This document shows, piece by piece, positions 8,697 to 15,594 of a stretch of 42,269 nucleotides of DNA. Position 1 is the first letter of the stretch, and every line of letters starts with the position of its first letter. The stretch covers positions 1-42,269 of the forward strand of contig SDOA01000019.1 in the NCBI GenBank assembly GCA_004524595.1. Direction: 5' to 3'. The notes beneath the pieces are model-generated. The model had not been told where the DNA came from and did no database searches. It worked only from the letters and a program-made list of their open reading frames with translations. Position numbers and translations under genes: made by a program. Source of the stretch: Candidatus Thorarchaeota archaeon. Its GTDB lineage: Archaea > Asgardarchaeota > Thorarchaeia > Thorarchaeales > Thorarchaeaceae.

Positions 8697-9610
8697 TAGT
8701 CAAGCCCCCCATATTCAAATATATCAATGCCATTTTCGTAGTCGGTATCGAAGCTTATTATTGCATTATCCACAAGCTCTGGATTAGATTCTCTCGGAAG
8801 CCATGTTGCTGAAAATGGGTTCTCAGACACAATTAGTACAATTCCCTCAGAATTTCGCCCAATGAATTGATATGTTGCATCCTCTCTCAGGTTAATTCTG
8901 TATCCGAGATTATATCCCTGCTCTCTCCACATTCTCAATATTCTGATACGAGGGGCTAAGGTATTAGGGTCAATTTTCTTGTGTTCTACTCCCTTAAAGA
9001 TGACTCCCTTTTGAAGAAGATTTTCGATTAATTTCAGTCTCAATGGAGTTAATTCATCAAATCGATAAAGCCATTCCACGGTTAACCTGATGATATCACC
9101 CTTTTTCAAATTTCTGTAGATTTTTTCGTCAAGCAAGTGGAGAATATTCTGCCATTCAACAGCAAAGACGGGTTTTTCCAACTCCTTCTCTCCTGCTGCT
9201 AGATCTGTCAATTCTGACTGAAGTAATTCTGCATCTATATCCGAGATAGATCTAATTTCCATATCAAGCTCTTTTAGTTCGTTTTCGAACGAATTCATTT
9301 TCCCTTTTATAGAATCTTGAATTGCTTTGTGTATTAGCCTTACATTTGAGTTATACCCATGCCTATGGCTACTTCTATCAACTTCTACATAACCTGTCCT
9401 TTCAAGCCAAGAAAGACTTCTGTAAATAAGAGAGTCCTTCCCTTTCCTTCCACCTTCATCTATTTCCAATTGTGCTCGCAATGTTTCAAAATCTACGTAC
9501 ATCTTTGGGTCATTTTGAGATTTGAGAAGAGCACCAAGAACAACCATGTCTTTACTATTCAGGTCAACCTCAAGTATTTCTATCGCGTTTTGGAAAACAT
9601 CCTCAGACAT
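8696..9610 (-). CDS. Winged-helix regulator with TrmB-like C-terminal region, paralogue 2
   Basis: A 304-residue member of the same family as its two neighbours. An N-terminal winged helix (DSLIYRSLSWLERTGYVEV) is followed by a helical linker about residues 100-135, a GDIIRLTVEW strand motif and the shared C-terminal signature NPELVDNAIISFDTDYENG. It differs strongly from paralogues 1 and 3 elsewhere, so the duplications are old. It lies 14 bases downstream of paralogue 3 and shares a TAATG junction with paralogue 1. It probably binds DNA in the cytoplasm; ligand and targets are unknown. Confidence 0.75.
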   Translation of the reverse strand: MSEDVFQNAIEILEVDLNSKDMVVLGALLKSQNDPKMYVDFETLRAQLEIDEGGRKGKDSLIYRSLSWLERTGYVEVDRSSHRHGYNSNVRLIHKAIQDSIKGKMNSFENELKELDMEIRSISDIDAELLQSELTDLAAGEKELEKPVFAVEWQNILHLLDEKIYRNLKKGDIIRLTVEWLYRFDELTPLRLKLIENLLQKGVIFKGVEHKKIDPNTLAPRIRILRMWREQGYNLGYRINLREDATYQFIGRNSEGIVLIVSENPFSATWLPRESNPELVDNAIISFDTDYENGIDIFEYGGLD

Positions 9611-9624
9611 TCCCTCATATCTCC

Positions 9625-10683
9625 CTAATACTCTGGTTCAGGGATTTTTCCCGCATTACCGGATAGTATCTTACTAATTAATCCTCTGGGTGATGCTCCA
9701 AAAGCTTCGAAATCCTTCGGATTCATTTCGAGCACTGATTTTCCCTTCCTCCAATCCTTGTCAAAGGACCGTACTGCGTTGTCAATAAGATCTGGATTGA
9801 ATTTCCTTGTAATCCATGTTGCAGTGACTGGATTCTCGTTTATAATGAGTGCCATGCTCTCTCGGTTGAAGGTTATTTGATTGTACGTCTTTGGCCCACT
9901 GTAGAATTTAGCATTGAATTTAATCCCTCTTTTTCGCATATCTATGACTTTTTCTACCATTCCTAATAGTCCCATTAGATTATCCTTTATTGATTCATTA
10001 TCTTCCATCTTGAAAATATCAGTTGTCACTAGATATCGAATATCCGCACCTCTCTCTGCAGCCTCAAAGAATTTCACTAATCGGTCTGTTGTTGAATTGT
10101 TAATCCACGGTCCCACCCATAATAATGTGGCTCGGACAACATCTCCCTTTTTTGCAAAATCGAGCATATTGTATCTCAGAACCCTGTGTAGCTCATCAAC
10201 ACCCCTAACAACTCGTGAGCTGACCTCTTCTTCTCTTCCTGCTACGTTCTTAATAAATTCTTGAGATAGCCTTCCGCAGTCGAGAGCATTCAATTCGTCT
10301 ATACTCTTTTTGATTTCGCTCTCTTTCGATTCAAGATCCTTTAGCTTTAGATTCTTGAGGCGTTCAAGTCCTGCCATCACTGTGTTTACATCTGCGATAT
10401 AGCGTTTCCTATGAGCAGTGGGATTTTCAATCCGGATTAATTCTGCATCTACAAGCGATTTCAGCACCCGATGGACCCATGCCTTAGACAATTTGAGATT
10501 TGGATCTTCTTTCATCAGTTGATCGTAGATGTCACTAAAGTTCAAGGGAATCGGTGGATCTGATTGCAGTCGAAGAATAACTCCAAGAATGTTCATCATT
10601 CTTGATTCTTGCCGGTCGCCTGCAATGAATCCACACAGTTCTAGTGCTTCCGCAAGAGTATTGTTTATGGACATAAGCCTCAC
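9625..10683 (-). CDS. Winged-helix regulator with TrmB-like C-terminal region, paralogue 3 (operon lead gene)
   Basis: A 352-residue protein and the first gene of the regulator operon. An N-terminal winged helix (LSKAWVHRVLKSLVDAELIRI), a coiled-coil-like segment at about 125-155 rich in Lys/Glu/Leu, a GDVVRATLLWVGPW strand motif and the signature NPDLIDNAVRSFDKDWRKG are visible. The start ATG at 10683 follows a strong Shine-Dalgarno AAGGAG with 8-base spacing. A perfect 8+8 palindrome sits at 10686-10705 directly in front of the gene, which suggests the family controls its own transcription. The function of the regulon is unknown. Confidence 0.77.
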   Translation of the reverse strand: MRLMSINNTLAEALELCGFIAGDRQESRMMNILGVILRLQSDPPIPLNFSDIYDQLMKEDPNLKLSKAWVHRVLKSLVDAELIRIENPTAHRKRYIADVNTVMAGLERLKNLKLKDLESKESEIKKSIDELNALDCGRLSQEFIKNVAGREEEVSSRVVRGVDELHRVLRYNMLDFAKKGDVVRATLLWVGPWINNSTTDRLVKFFEAAERGADIRYLVTTDIFKMEDNESIKDNLMGLLGMVEKVIDMRKRGIKFNAKFYSGPKTYNQITFNRESMALIINENPVTATWITRKFNPDLIDNAVRSFDKDWRKGKSVLEMNPKDFEAFGASPRGLISKILSGNAGKIPEPEY

Positions 10684-10685
10684 TC

Positions 10686-10705
10686 CTTACTCACTCTTGA
10701 GTAAG
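10686..10705. promoter_or_regulatory. Palindromic operator candidate before the regulator operon
   Basis: CTTACTCA at 10686-10693 and TGAGTAAG at 10698-10705 form a perfect inverted repeat with a 4-base spacer. It lies between a TATA-like CTATACAA (minus strand, about 10714-10722) and the start codon at 10683, overlapping the Shine-Dalgarno site on one side. This is where an autorepressor would block initiation. Inference from position and symmetry only. Confidence 0.55.
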
Positions 10706-10784
10706 AATCGAAAATTGTATAGTTACTAACTTGATGACTGTATACAACCAAGCGATATATATAGGCTGTTATTGCTATAAATAT

Positions 10785-10906
10785 CAAGCAGCTGCTTGCT
10801 GCAAAAAACTCCGGGTGGATGGCTTTACGGTAATCCACAACGGGCATGGTACAGGGCGTTACGAAGCAGGCGGCACGGGGGGGTGTCCCTGCTTCTCTTC
10901 TTTTTT
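10785..10906 (+). ncRNA. Candidate structured small RNA, about 120 nt
   Basis: A GC-rich block in an AT-rich region. A TATA-like ATATATATA at 10755-10763 would place the plus-strand start near 10785. Stems seen: GCAGC/GCTGC at 10788-10802 (also part of the 14-base palindrome CAAGCAGCTGCTTG), GTGGAT/ATCCAC at 10815-10838, AACG/CGTT at 10839-10860, and a strong 3' hairpin GAAGCAGG/CCTGCTTC (10863-10870 with 10888-10895) extended by GGCAC/GTGTC around a G6 loop. It ends in a T6 run at 10901-10906, like a terminated transcript. It does not fit tRNA, 5S, SRP or RNase P RNA that I know. It could instead be the leader of the minus-strand regulator operon, but the T-run favours the plus strand. Confidence 0.45.
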
Positions 10907-10912
10907 ATTAAT

Positions 10913-12142
10913 TTATAATCCACTTACAGCAATCGCACGCATGTATCCTATACCAATCTTTGAGACCATCGGAAGAAAATCTGTCATGAGCGTCATATAG
11001 GTTGTAACGCTTGCATGCCCCTGTATGAGTTCGTTCAGAGTCTGTGCATCGAGTTGACCAAGGACAATCTCTGCTGCAGCAATGGGGTCGTTGAACATGG
11101 CATATTTAGAAACTGCCCACATTCCTTTGCCAGTATTAGTGATGTTTGAGGCAAGCTTACTCTTTCTGTAATCTTTCTCATATTTTTCAACGCTCTTCTT
11201 AGAGAAGTCGCCTGAGTCAACCATTCTCTTTGCATGCCTTGCTAATACTTGTCCTGCGTGGAAACAAGTTGTTACACCGCCTCCCACTATGGAAGAGACC
11301 TGACCGGCTGAGTTACCGCAGAGCGCTACACCTGCATCTGTGAACTTAGGAATGATTCCAGCACAAGGAACAACGCCGCCATTGATTGCGGCTATCTTTG
11401 CATTCTGAGTTTCTAAATGCGTCTTCATGTATTTACGAAGGACATCCTGCATTGGAGGCAATTTATGCCAATTCTCTTTCGAAGAAGGTACCCTGCCAAT
11501 TCCAAGATTGACCTCCGTTTCAGATCTCGGGTACAACCAGAGATAGCCTAAGCCTACATCCTTTCCCACGAAAAAGTATGCTATATTAGGGTCAATATTT
11601 TTGCAGTTCGTCAATTTGAAACGGTAGCCATAGCTCAAAAGCCACTTTGGATGAGTAAAACCTGCAGTTTCGGAAACCCTGCTGAATGAACCATCAGCTC
11701 CTACTGTGAGACTTGCTCGTTCCTCTTGGTCATTATTGTACTTGACACCGACCACAGAATTTCCTTCTCTGATGACTGTCTTTACCCTTGCCTTGTATCT
11801 GAACTCGGCTCCATTAGCAAGCGCTCTATCTCTCATTAGTTCTTGACACTTATCTTCATCGAGCAAATACGAGTTACCCAGGAGTGTTCGATCAACAACG
11901 ATATTGGAACCCGTATCAAGACTCTCTCCGACAATTGAAGTGAACTTGTTGCCAATATATTCTGAATCCGGTCGCACACGCAAGAGATTCAAGGCCTTAT
12001 CTGTAACGAGTTCTCCCATAAGAGAGTCTGTCACAGCTGCACGTTTTTCTAGAACAAGAGTCTTCAATCCGAATTTTGAAGTCTGTTGCACAGTCATGAG
12101 TCCAGCAGGCCCCGTACCTGCTACAATTATGTCATAGACCAT
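10913..12142 (-). CDS. Geranylgeranyl reductase family FAD-dependent oxidoreductase
   Basis: A 409-residue flavoprotein of the family that saturates isoprenoid chains, in archaea mainly the geranylgeranyl groups of membrane lipids. Translation is placed at ATG 12142 because AGGTGAT precedes it by about 7 bases; a GTG at 12175 would add 11 residues. The N-terminus MVYDIIVAGTGPAG is the FAD dinucleotide-binding fold (GxGPAG at 9-14). The conserved GADGSFSRV segment, the substrate-cavity YxWxxP-like motif (YLWLYPRSETEVNLGIG) and GNSAGQVSSIVGGGV before the C-terminal helices are typical. Gene stands alone and diverges from the membrane hexapeptide gene. The exact substrate (lipid or quinone chain) is not determined by sequence. 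Confidence 0.88.
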   Translation of the reverse strand: MVYDIIVAGTGPAGLMTVQQTSKFGLKTLVLEKRAAVTDSLMGELVTDKALNLLRVRPDSEYIGNKFTSIVGESLDTGSNIVVDRTLLGNSYLLDEDKCQELMRDRALANGAEFRYKARVKTVIREGNSVVGVKYNNDQEERASLTVGADGSFSRVSETAGFTHPKWLLSYGYRFKLTNCKNIDPNIAYFFVGKDVGLGYLWLYPRSETEVNLGIGRVPSSKENWHKLPPMQDVLRKYMKTHLETQNAKIAAINGGVVPCAGIIPKFTDAGVALCGNSAGQVSSIVGGGVTTCFHAGQVLARHAKRMVDSGDFSKKSVEKYEKDYRKSKLASNITNTGKGMWAVSKYAMFNDPIAAAEIVLGQLDAQTLNELIQGHASVTTYMTLMTDFLPMVSKIGIGYMRAIAVSGL

Positions 12143-12237
12143 AATCGAATCACCTGAGAGGATGTATGCCTCCACAAGTTGTTGTATCTATATCTCTTTC
12201 CCTGAAGACGCATTACTCTTGCTAATCGTATATTTGG

Positions 12238-12250
12238 ATAAATATAATAC
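12238..12250 (+). promoter_or_regulatory. TATA promoter of the membrane hexapeptide gene
   Basis: An ATAAATATAATAC box sits about 44 bases before ATG 12288, giving a start site near 12270. A GAAGGT ribosome site precedes the ATG. Confidence 0.5.
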
Positions 12251-12287
12251 AAACTCAGATTATTAGACAAATCTAGAAGGTCTAAAT

Positions 12288-13154
12288 ATGAGAGCTAGAT
12301 CCCTTGGTTATTCAGCTTACATGATTTTGTCCATAATGGCAAGTCTTACTATAGCCGCGATACCCGCAATTATCCTATTTGCATATGTTGTTCAAAATAC
12401 GACCACCTTTCTCAATAGTCTGGGATGGCCATTTGTTAACATCTATGAGCTTGCCAGACCACATCTAACAACCCTCTTCCATCCCTTCATAGTTGACTAT
12501 TTCTGGTTATTTGTCCTCTTCGTGCCATTGGGTCTTACCTGTTATGGTGTATTCCTCGGTACGTTGTTAGGAATGTTCAAACTCTCCAGAAGAGGAATTC
12601 CCTTCTTGGAGGATGGCTACTACGAAGCTGAAAGTGAATCTTGGCTCTTGTACGAATTCTTCGAGGTCTATTATGTCCTGTTCCCATATTTTGCAGGCTT
12701 CTTCTCAGTCTTTCTGGATACGAAACCTCGACACCAAGCATTCGGTGCAAAGATTGGTAAGAATACAATCATTGGTAATGGACGTCTGTTTAACCCTGAA
12801 AGAACAATAATTGGTGATAACTGCTTCTTTGGATATGATGCTATCTTAAGCGGTCATGTGTATGAAGGTCGACGTCTCTATCTCAAAACAGTGAGGTTAG
12901 GCAATAATGTAACTGTTGGAGCTAATGCTGTTGTACTTCCAGGTGTAGATATTGGTGATGATGTGATTATTGGTGCAAACACAGTTGTTCCAAAAGACGC
13001 TACTATTCCTCCAAATACTATTTGGGTGCACGGAAAAGCTATTCCACGAAAACCAAAAAGCACAATTGAGGCGCTTCATCAGCCAATTGGGGGTCCGACA
13101 GCTCTTGAACCCGATGATGCAGCTGATACACCTGCTGAAGGTGAAAGGTTGTAA
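12288..13154 (+). CDS. Membrane-anchored left-handed beta-helix (hexapeptide) acyltransferase-like protein
   Basis: A 288-residue protein with hydrophobic segments at about 10-35 and 65-98, then a LbetaH domain at about 145-250 built of hexapeptide turns (IGKNTIIGNG, IIGDNCFFGYD, RLGNNVTVGANAVVLPGVDIGDDVIIGANTVV pattern). Such domains transfer acetyl or other acyl groups from CoA or a carrier. The layout of membrane helices before LbetaH resembles the acyltransferase-like part of Pls/PosA-type proteins; I rate that only as a possibility. The tail from about 255 is Pro/Asp-rich and likely disordered. A GAAGGT Shine-Dalgarno and a TATA box support the ATG. Acts at the cytoplasmic membrane; acceptor unknown. 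Confidence 0.78.
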   Translation: MRARSLGYSAYMILSIMASLTIAAIPAIILFAYVVQNTTTFLNSLGWPFVNIYELARPHLTTLFHPFIVDYFWLFVLFVPLGLTCYGVFLGTLLGMFKLSRRGIPFLEDGYYEAESESWLLYEFFEVYYVLFPYFAGFFSVFLDTKPRHQAFGAKIGKNTIIGNGRLFNPERTIIGDNCFFGYDAILSGHVYEGRRLYLKTVRLGNNVTVGANAVVLPGVDIGDDVIIGANTVVPKDATIPPNTIWVHGKAIPRKPKSTIEALHQPIGGPTALEPDDAADTPAEGERL

Positions 13155-13204
13155 ATCTCTATGTCCTCCACAACAGTAAGAGAAATTCACTTGGCGGTCT
13201 TTAA

Positions 13205-13594
13205 TTGAGATTATTGATGTTGCATCTAGAGAGTTTTTGGTACCGACCTGATGAGGTGAATATAGAGCCTGTTTCGTTTGGAGAGACTCTTCTAATCTGG
13301 ATTCACTCTGAGCAAGCAGATGAACAGAATCGTTCAGGTGTCTTCAGAAAAATGGTAAAAAACATCCGTTGGCTTGCTCAAAAAGTGGGCTGTATGAATA
13401 TAGCTTTACACTCATTCGCGCATCTTGATGATAGTAAATCAAAGCCTGAATTTGCTGATGTGTTGATTGCTGATGTAGCCTCGAAGCTTGAGAATCAGGG
13501 TTTTAATATTCACATTGTACCGTTTGGACAGTTCAATGAATTCAGCATGCATGTGAAAGGTCCTTCTCTGGCAAAGGTATTCAAGCGATTCTAG
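13205..13594 (+). CDS. Free-standing archaeal ThrRS-type editing domain (Ser-tRNA(Thr) deacylase)
   Basis: A 129-residue protein matching the D-aminoacyl-tRNA-deacylase-like editing domain found at the N-terminus of archaeal threonyl-tRNA synthetases. The N-terminus MRLLMLHLESFWY, the middle HSFAHLDDSKSKPEFA and the C-terminal VPFGQFNEFSMHVKGPSLAKVF follow the family pattern (FAHL-S-S-K-S-P, PFG-x-x-x-x-F). Only the editing part is present, with no catalytic synthetase domain attached. It would remove serine from mischarged tRNA-Thr in trans, as in archaea that split the two activities. The TTG start at 13205 is chosen because it restores the MRLL-type beginning; ATG 13217 is the alternative. 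It precedes the Hef-like helicase by 56 bases. Confidence 0.82.
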   Translation: MRLLMLHLESFWYRPDEVNIEPVSFGETLLIWIHSEQADEQNRSGVFRKMVKNIRWLAQKVGCMNIALHSFAHLDDSKSKPEFADVLIADVASKLENQGFNIHIVPFGQFNEFSMHVKGPSLAKVFKRF

Positions 13595-13650
13595 GTATAT
13601 GCAAATGTAGTCTTTAGATGAGTTCATAACAGACTGACCTGAGTGTAAAT

Positions 13651-15090
13651 ATGATGCCAGATACTAAGCCAAAATATACTCCTCGGGGGTATCAGACCTA
13701 CATCCTAGATAGAGTGAGTGAGACAAAAGATACTCCTTTCTTATTGGAGCTCGATTGTGGCTTAGGAAAACGTTTCATAACCCATCAAATTGTTACAGAG
13801 AAGTTTCCAAAGACCGGAATTATCATTGTTGTTCATTCTTCGACCTCTCTAGTAGAAACGATGGACTATCTCCGAAGTGAGTATGGAGGTCTTGAAGAAG
13901 ATCTTGGGGAACTTTCTTCACGCATTCCCTCTGGGCATAGAAAGATGAATCTCCGTGAGAAAAGGGTCATTATAGCTACGCCTCAAGTATTAACGAGTAC
14001 ATTTGAGAAAGATCCCACCCTCTTTGAGCGGTTTAAGATTGTACTAATCAATGAAGTGGACACACTCATCCGCAGGACAGGAGGTCGAACAGCTCTTGTC
14101 TTTCCATGGATTAGTCTTCTCTCCTATCTTTCTGACAAGTGGATAATCGGGATGAGCGGGACTATCAGGGATGACCATGCGGTGTTTACCCCAGAACAGG
14201 TCATTATTCGTAATGAGTTAGATACTTTGAAAGAATATATTCCTGGAGCGCAAGTAATCACGATGGAAGATCTTTATGGCACAGATGTTGAAGATTTTCT
14301 CGAACCCACATTACTATCAATAGGTTCAGTGAACGATTCGAAAATTCGTTCAATATCCAAGGTTCTAGACGAGCTCATACGCAACACAAGGGTTGAGATC
14401 ATGAGCGAATTGGAAGAAGATGGGAATCTTGATATTGTCGATGGTGATTCGAGACGTGTGCATCTTCTTCTTGAGAGATTGCCCGTCAATGAGGACCTAA
14501 AGGGGCGATATTCAAGTCTTTTAATGCTGCGCAAATATGTATACGCAATGCCTCCAAAGCAGTTCTTACGTATGTTCTATGGCGATTATATAAAGCATTA
14601 TTTTAACATCAATGACCTTCGGAGAGTACTACCAGCAGTCTCAGCAAAGACCATCCAAATTTTGAAGATTGCCTCAGAACACAAGAAAACACTTGTTCTC
14701 ACTTCCTATCTCGAAATGGTTTCACAAATTGAAGAGATACTTGAAAAATCTGGTCTATCAGTTCTGACCATAACAGGACAGACAAGGGACAAAGGTGAAG
14801 TTCTTCGTTCCTTTAGAGAAGATTCTAACATACGGGTCCTTGTAATGTCTCCCGTTGGTGAACGGGACTTAGATATTCCCCATGCTGATGTCATGGTTGT
14901 CTGTGATACTATTAACACAACTAAAACAATGTATCAAAAATTCAAACGAACAAGGGGTGGTCTTGTCATACTTCTAGTCTATTCTGGCACATCTGAGGAA
15001 TTGAAGGTTCATAGACTGATGAATAGCATCTTGAAACGTTATCCTTGGTCCACTGCAATCATGGAACCTTCTAACGAGAGGCTTGCATAG
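13651..15090 (+). CDS. SF2 helicase-like protein (Hef/FANCM-like) with degenerate motifs
   Basis: A 479-residue protein with the two-RecA layout and helical insert of Hef/FANCM helicases but no nuclease domain. PRGYQ (11-15) resembles the Q motif. Motif I reads DCGLGKR at 35-41 instead of TGLGKT; Lys40 is kept. Motif II is NEVD at 134-137 instead of DEAH, so the first Asp is lost but Glu135 is kept. Motif III is MSGT at 168-171. Motif VI is QKFKRTRGG at 429-437 where active enzymes have QRxGRTGR. The protein could be a weak or regulatory ATPase, or a DNA-binding scaffold in fork repair. No frameshift is visible, and the regular domain layout argues against a pseudogene. Confidence 0.8.
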   Translation: MMPDTKPKYTPRGYQTYILDRVSETKDTPFLLELDCGLGKRFITHQIVTEKFPKTGIIIVVHSSTSLVETMDYLRSEYGGLEEDLGELSSRIPSGHRKMNLREKRVIIATPQVLTSTFEKDPTLFERFKIVLINEVDTLIRRTGGRTALVFPWISLLSYLSDKWIIGMSGTIRDDHAVFTPEQVIIRNELDTLKEYIPGAQVITMEDLYGTDVEDFLEPTLLSIGSVNDSKIRSISKVLDELIRNTRVEIMSELEEDGNLDIVDGDSRRVHLLLERLPVNEDLKGRYSSLLMLRKYVYAMPPKQFLRMFYGDYIKHYFNINDLRRVLPAVSAKTIQILKIASEHKKTLVLTSYLEMVSQIEEILEKSGLSVLTITGQTRDKGEVLRSFREDSNIRVLVMSPVGERDLDIPHADVMVVCDTINTTKTMYQKFKRTRGGLVILLVYSGTSEELKVHRLMNSILKRYPWSTAIMEPSNERLA

Positions 15091-15174
15091 TCCTGTCATT
15101 ATCATTATAAGAGTCGTATATTATCGACAGCACGAACTACATTGACCACCGAGTCTGATATACCTCTGCCAGAG

Positions 15175-15588
15175 ATGTTTAGCATTGGTGTTGATATTAT
15201 TGAGGTGAAACGGTTTAGAGATTTAGATCTAAAATCTCCTTTTATCAACCGAGTCTTTACGTTTCAGGAGATAGCCTATTGCTTTGGTTATTCAGACCCA
15301 TCATCCCATCTTGCAGTGATATTTGCCGGCAAGGAAGCCGTGACAAAGTCATTGAGTTCCAAAATCACACTCTCGATGAAGTCCATCGAAATATTACATG
15401 ATAAAGATGGATCACCACAGGTGCATCTCAGCCATCTATCTGATATCAAAATAGAGCTCAGCCTGGCACATTCAAAAGAGTACGCAGTTGCAGTTGCCAT
15501 GGTGATTCCTAAATCTCAAACAGCGAATAGCCTCCTCTTTCAGAATTTATTAAATGAGAAAACCTCAGAACTTCTACCAAGGAAGTGA
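15175..15588 (+). CDS. acpS: Holo-[acyl-carrier-protein] synthase (phosphopantetheinyl transferase)
   Basis: An AcpS-type enzyme that moves 4'-phosphopantetheine from CoA to a Ser of a carrier protein. MFSIGVDIIEVKRF carries the Mg-binding Asp (GVD), F-x-x-RVFTFQE is the next conserved block, and FAGKEAVTKSL holds the second acidic ligand (Glu in GKEA). The end IELSLAHSKEYAVAVAM matches the substrate-binding strand. I start at ATG 15175, which gives the family's usual length (137 residues); a TTG at 15142 would add 11. A TATA-like GTATATTATCG at 15116-15126 would give a start site near 15146, favouring the ATG. Its probable substrate is the ACP encoded two genes downstream at 17434. Confidence 0.9.
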   Translation: MFSIGVDIIEVKRFRDLDLKSPFINRVFTFQEIAYCFGYSDPSSHLAVIFAGKEAVTKSLSSKITLSMKSIEILHDKDGSPQVHLSHLSDIKIELSLAHSKEYAVAVAMVIPKSQTANSLLFQNLLNEKTSELLPRK

Positions 15589-15594
15589 TTGATT

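Noticed and set aside
10785..10906. tRNA, 5S rRNA, SRP RNA or RNase P RNA in the GC-rich block
   Set aside because: No T-loop consensus, no cloverleaf, and none of the conserved core sequences of those RNAs are visible.
10731..11000. 89-codon plus-strand ORF across the GC-rich block
   Set aside because: It runs through the candidate RNA and into the end of the geranylgeranyl reductase gene on the other strand. The peptide is Cys/Gly-rich without a recognisable pattern and has no ribosome site.
13651..15090. Helicase-like gene as a pseudogene
   Set aside because: The frame is intact over 479 codons with normal domain layout, so altered motifs alone do not show decay.
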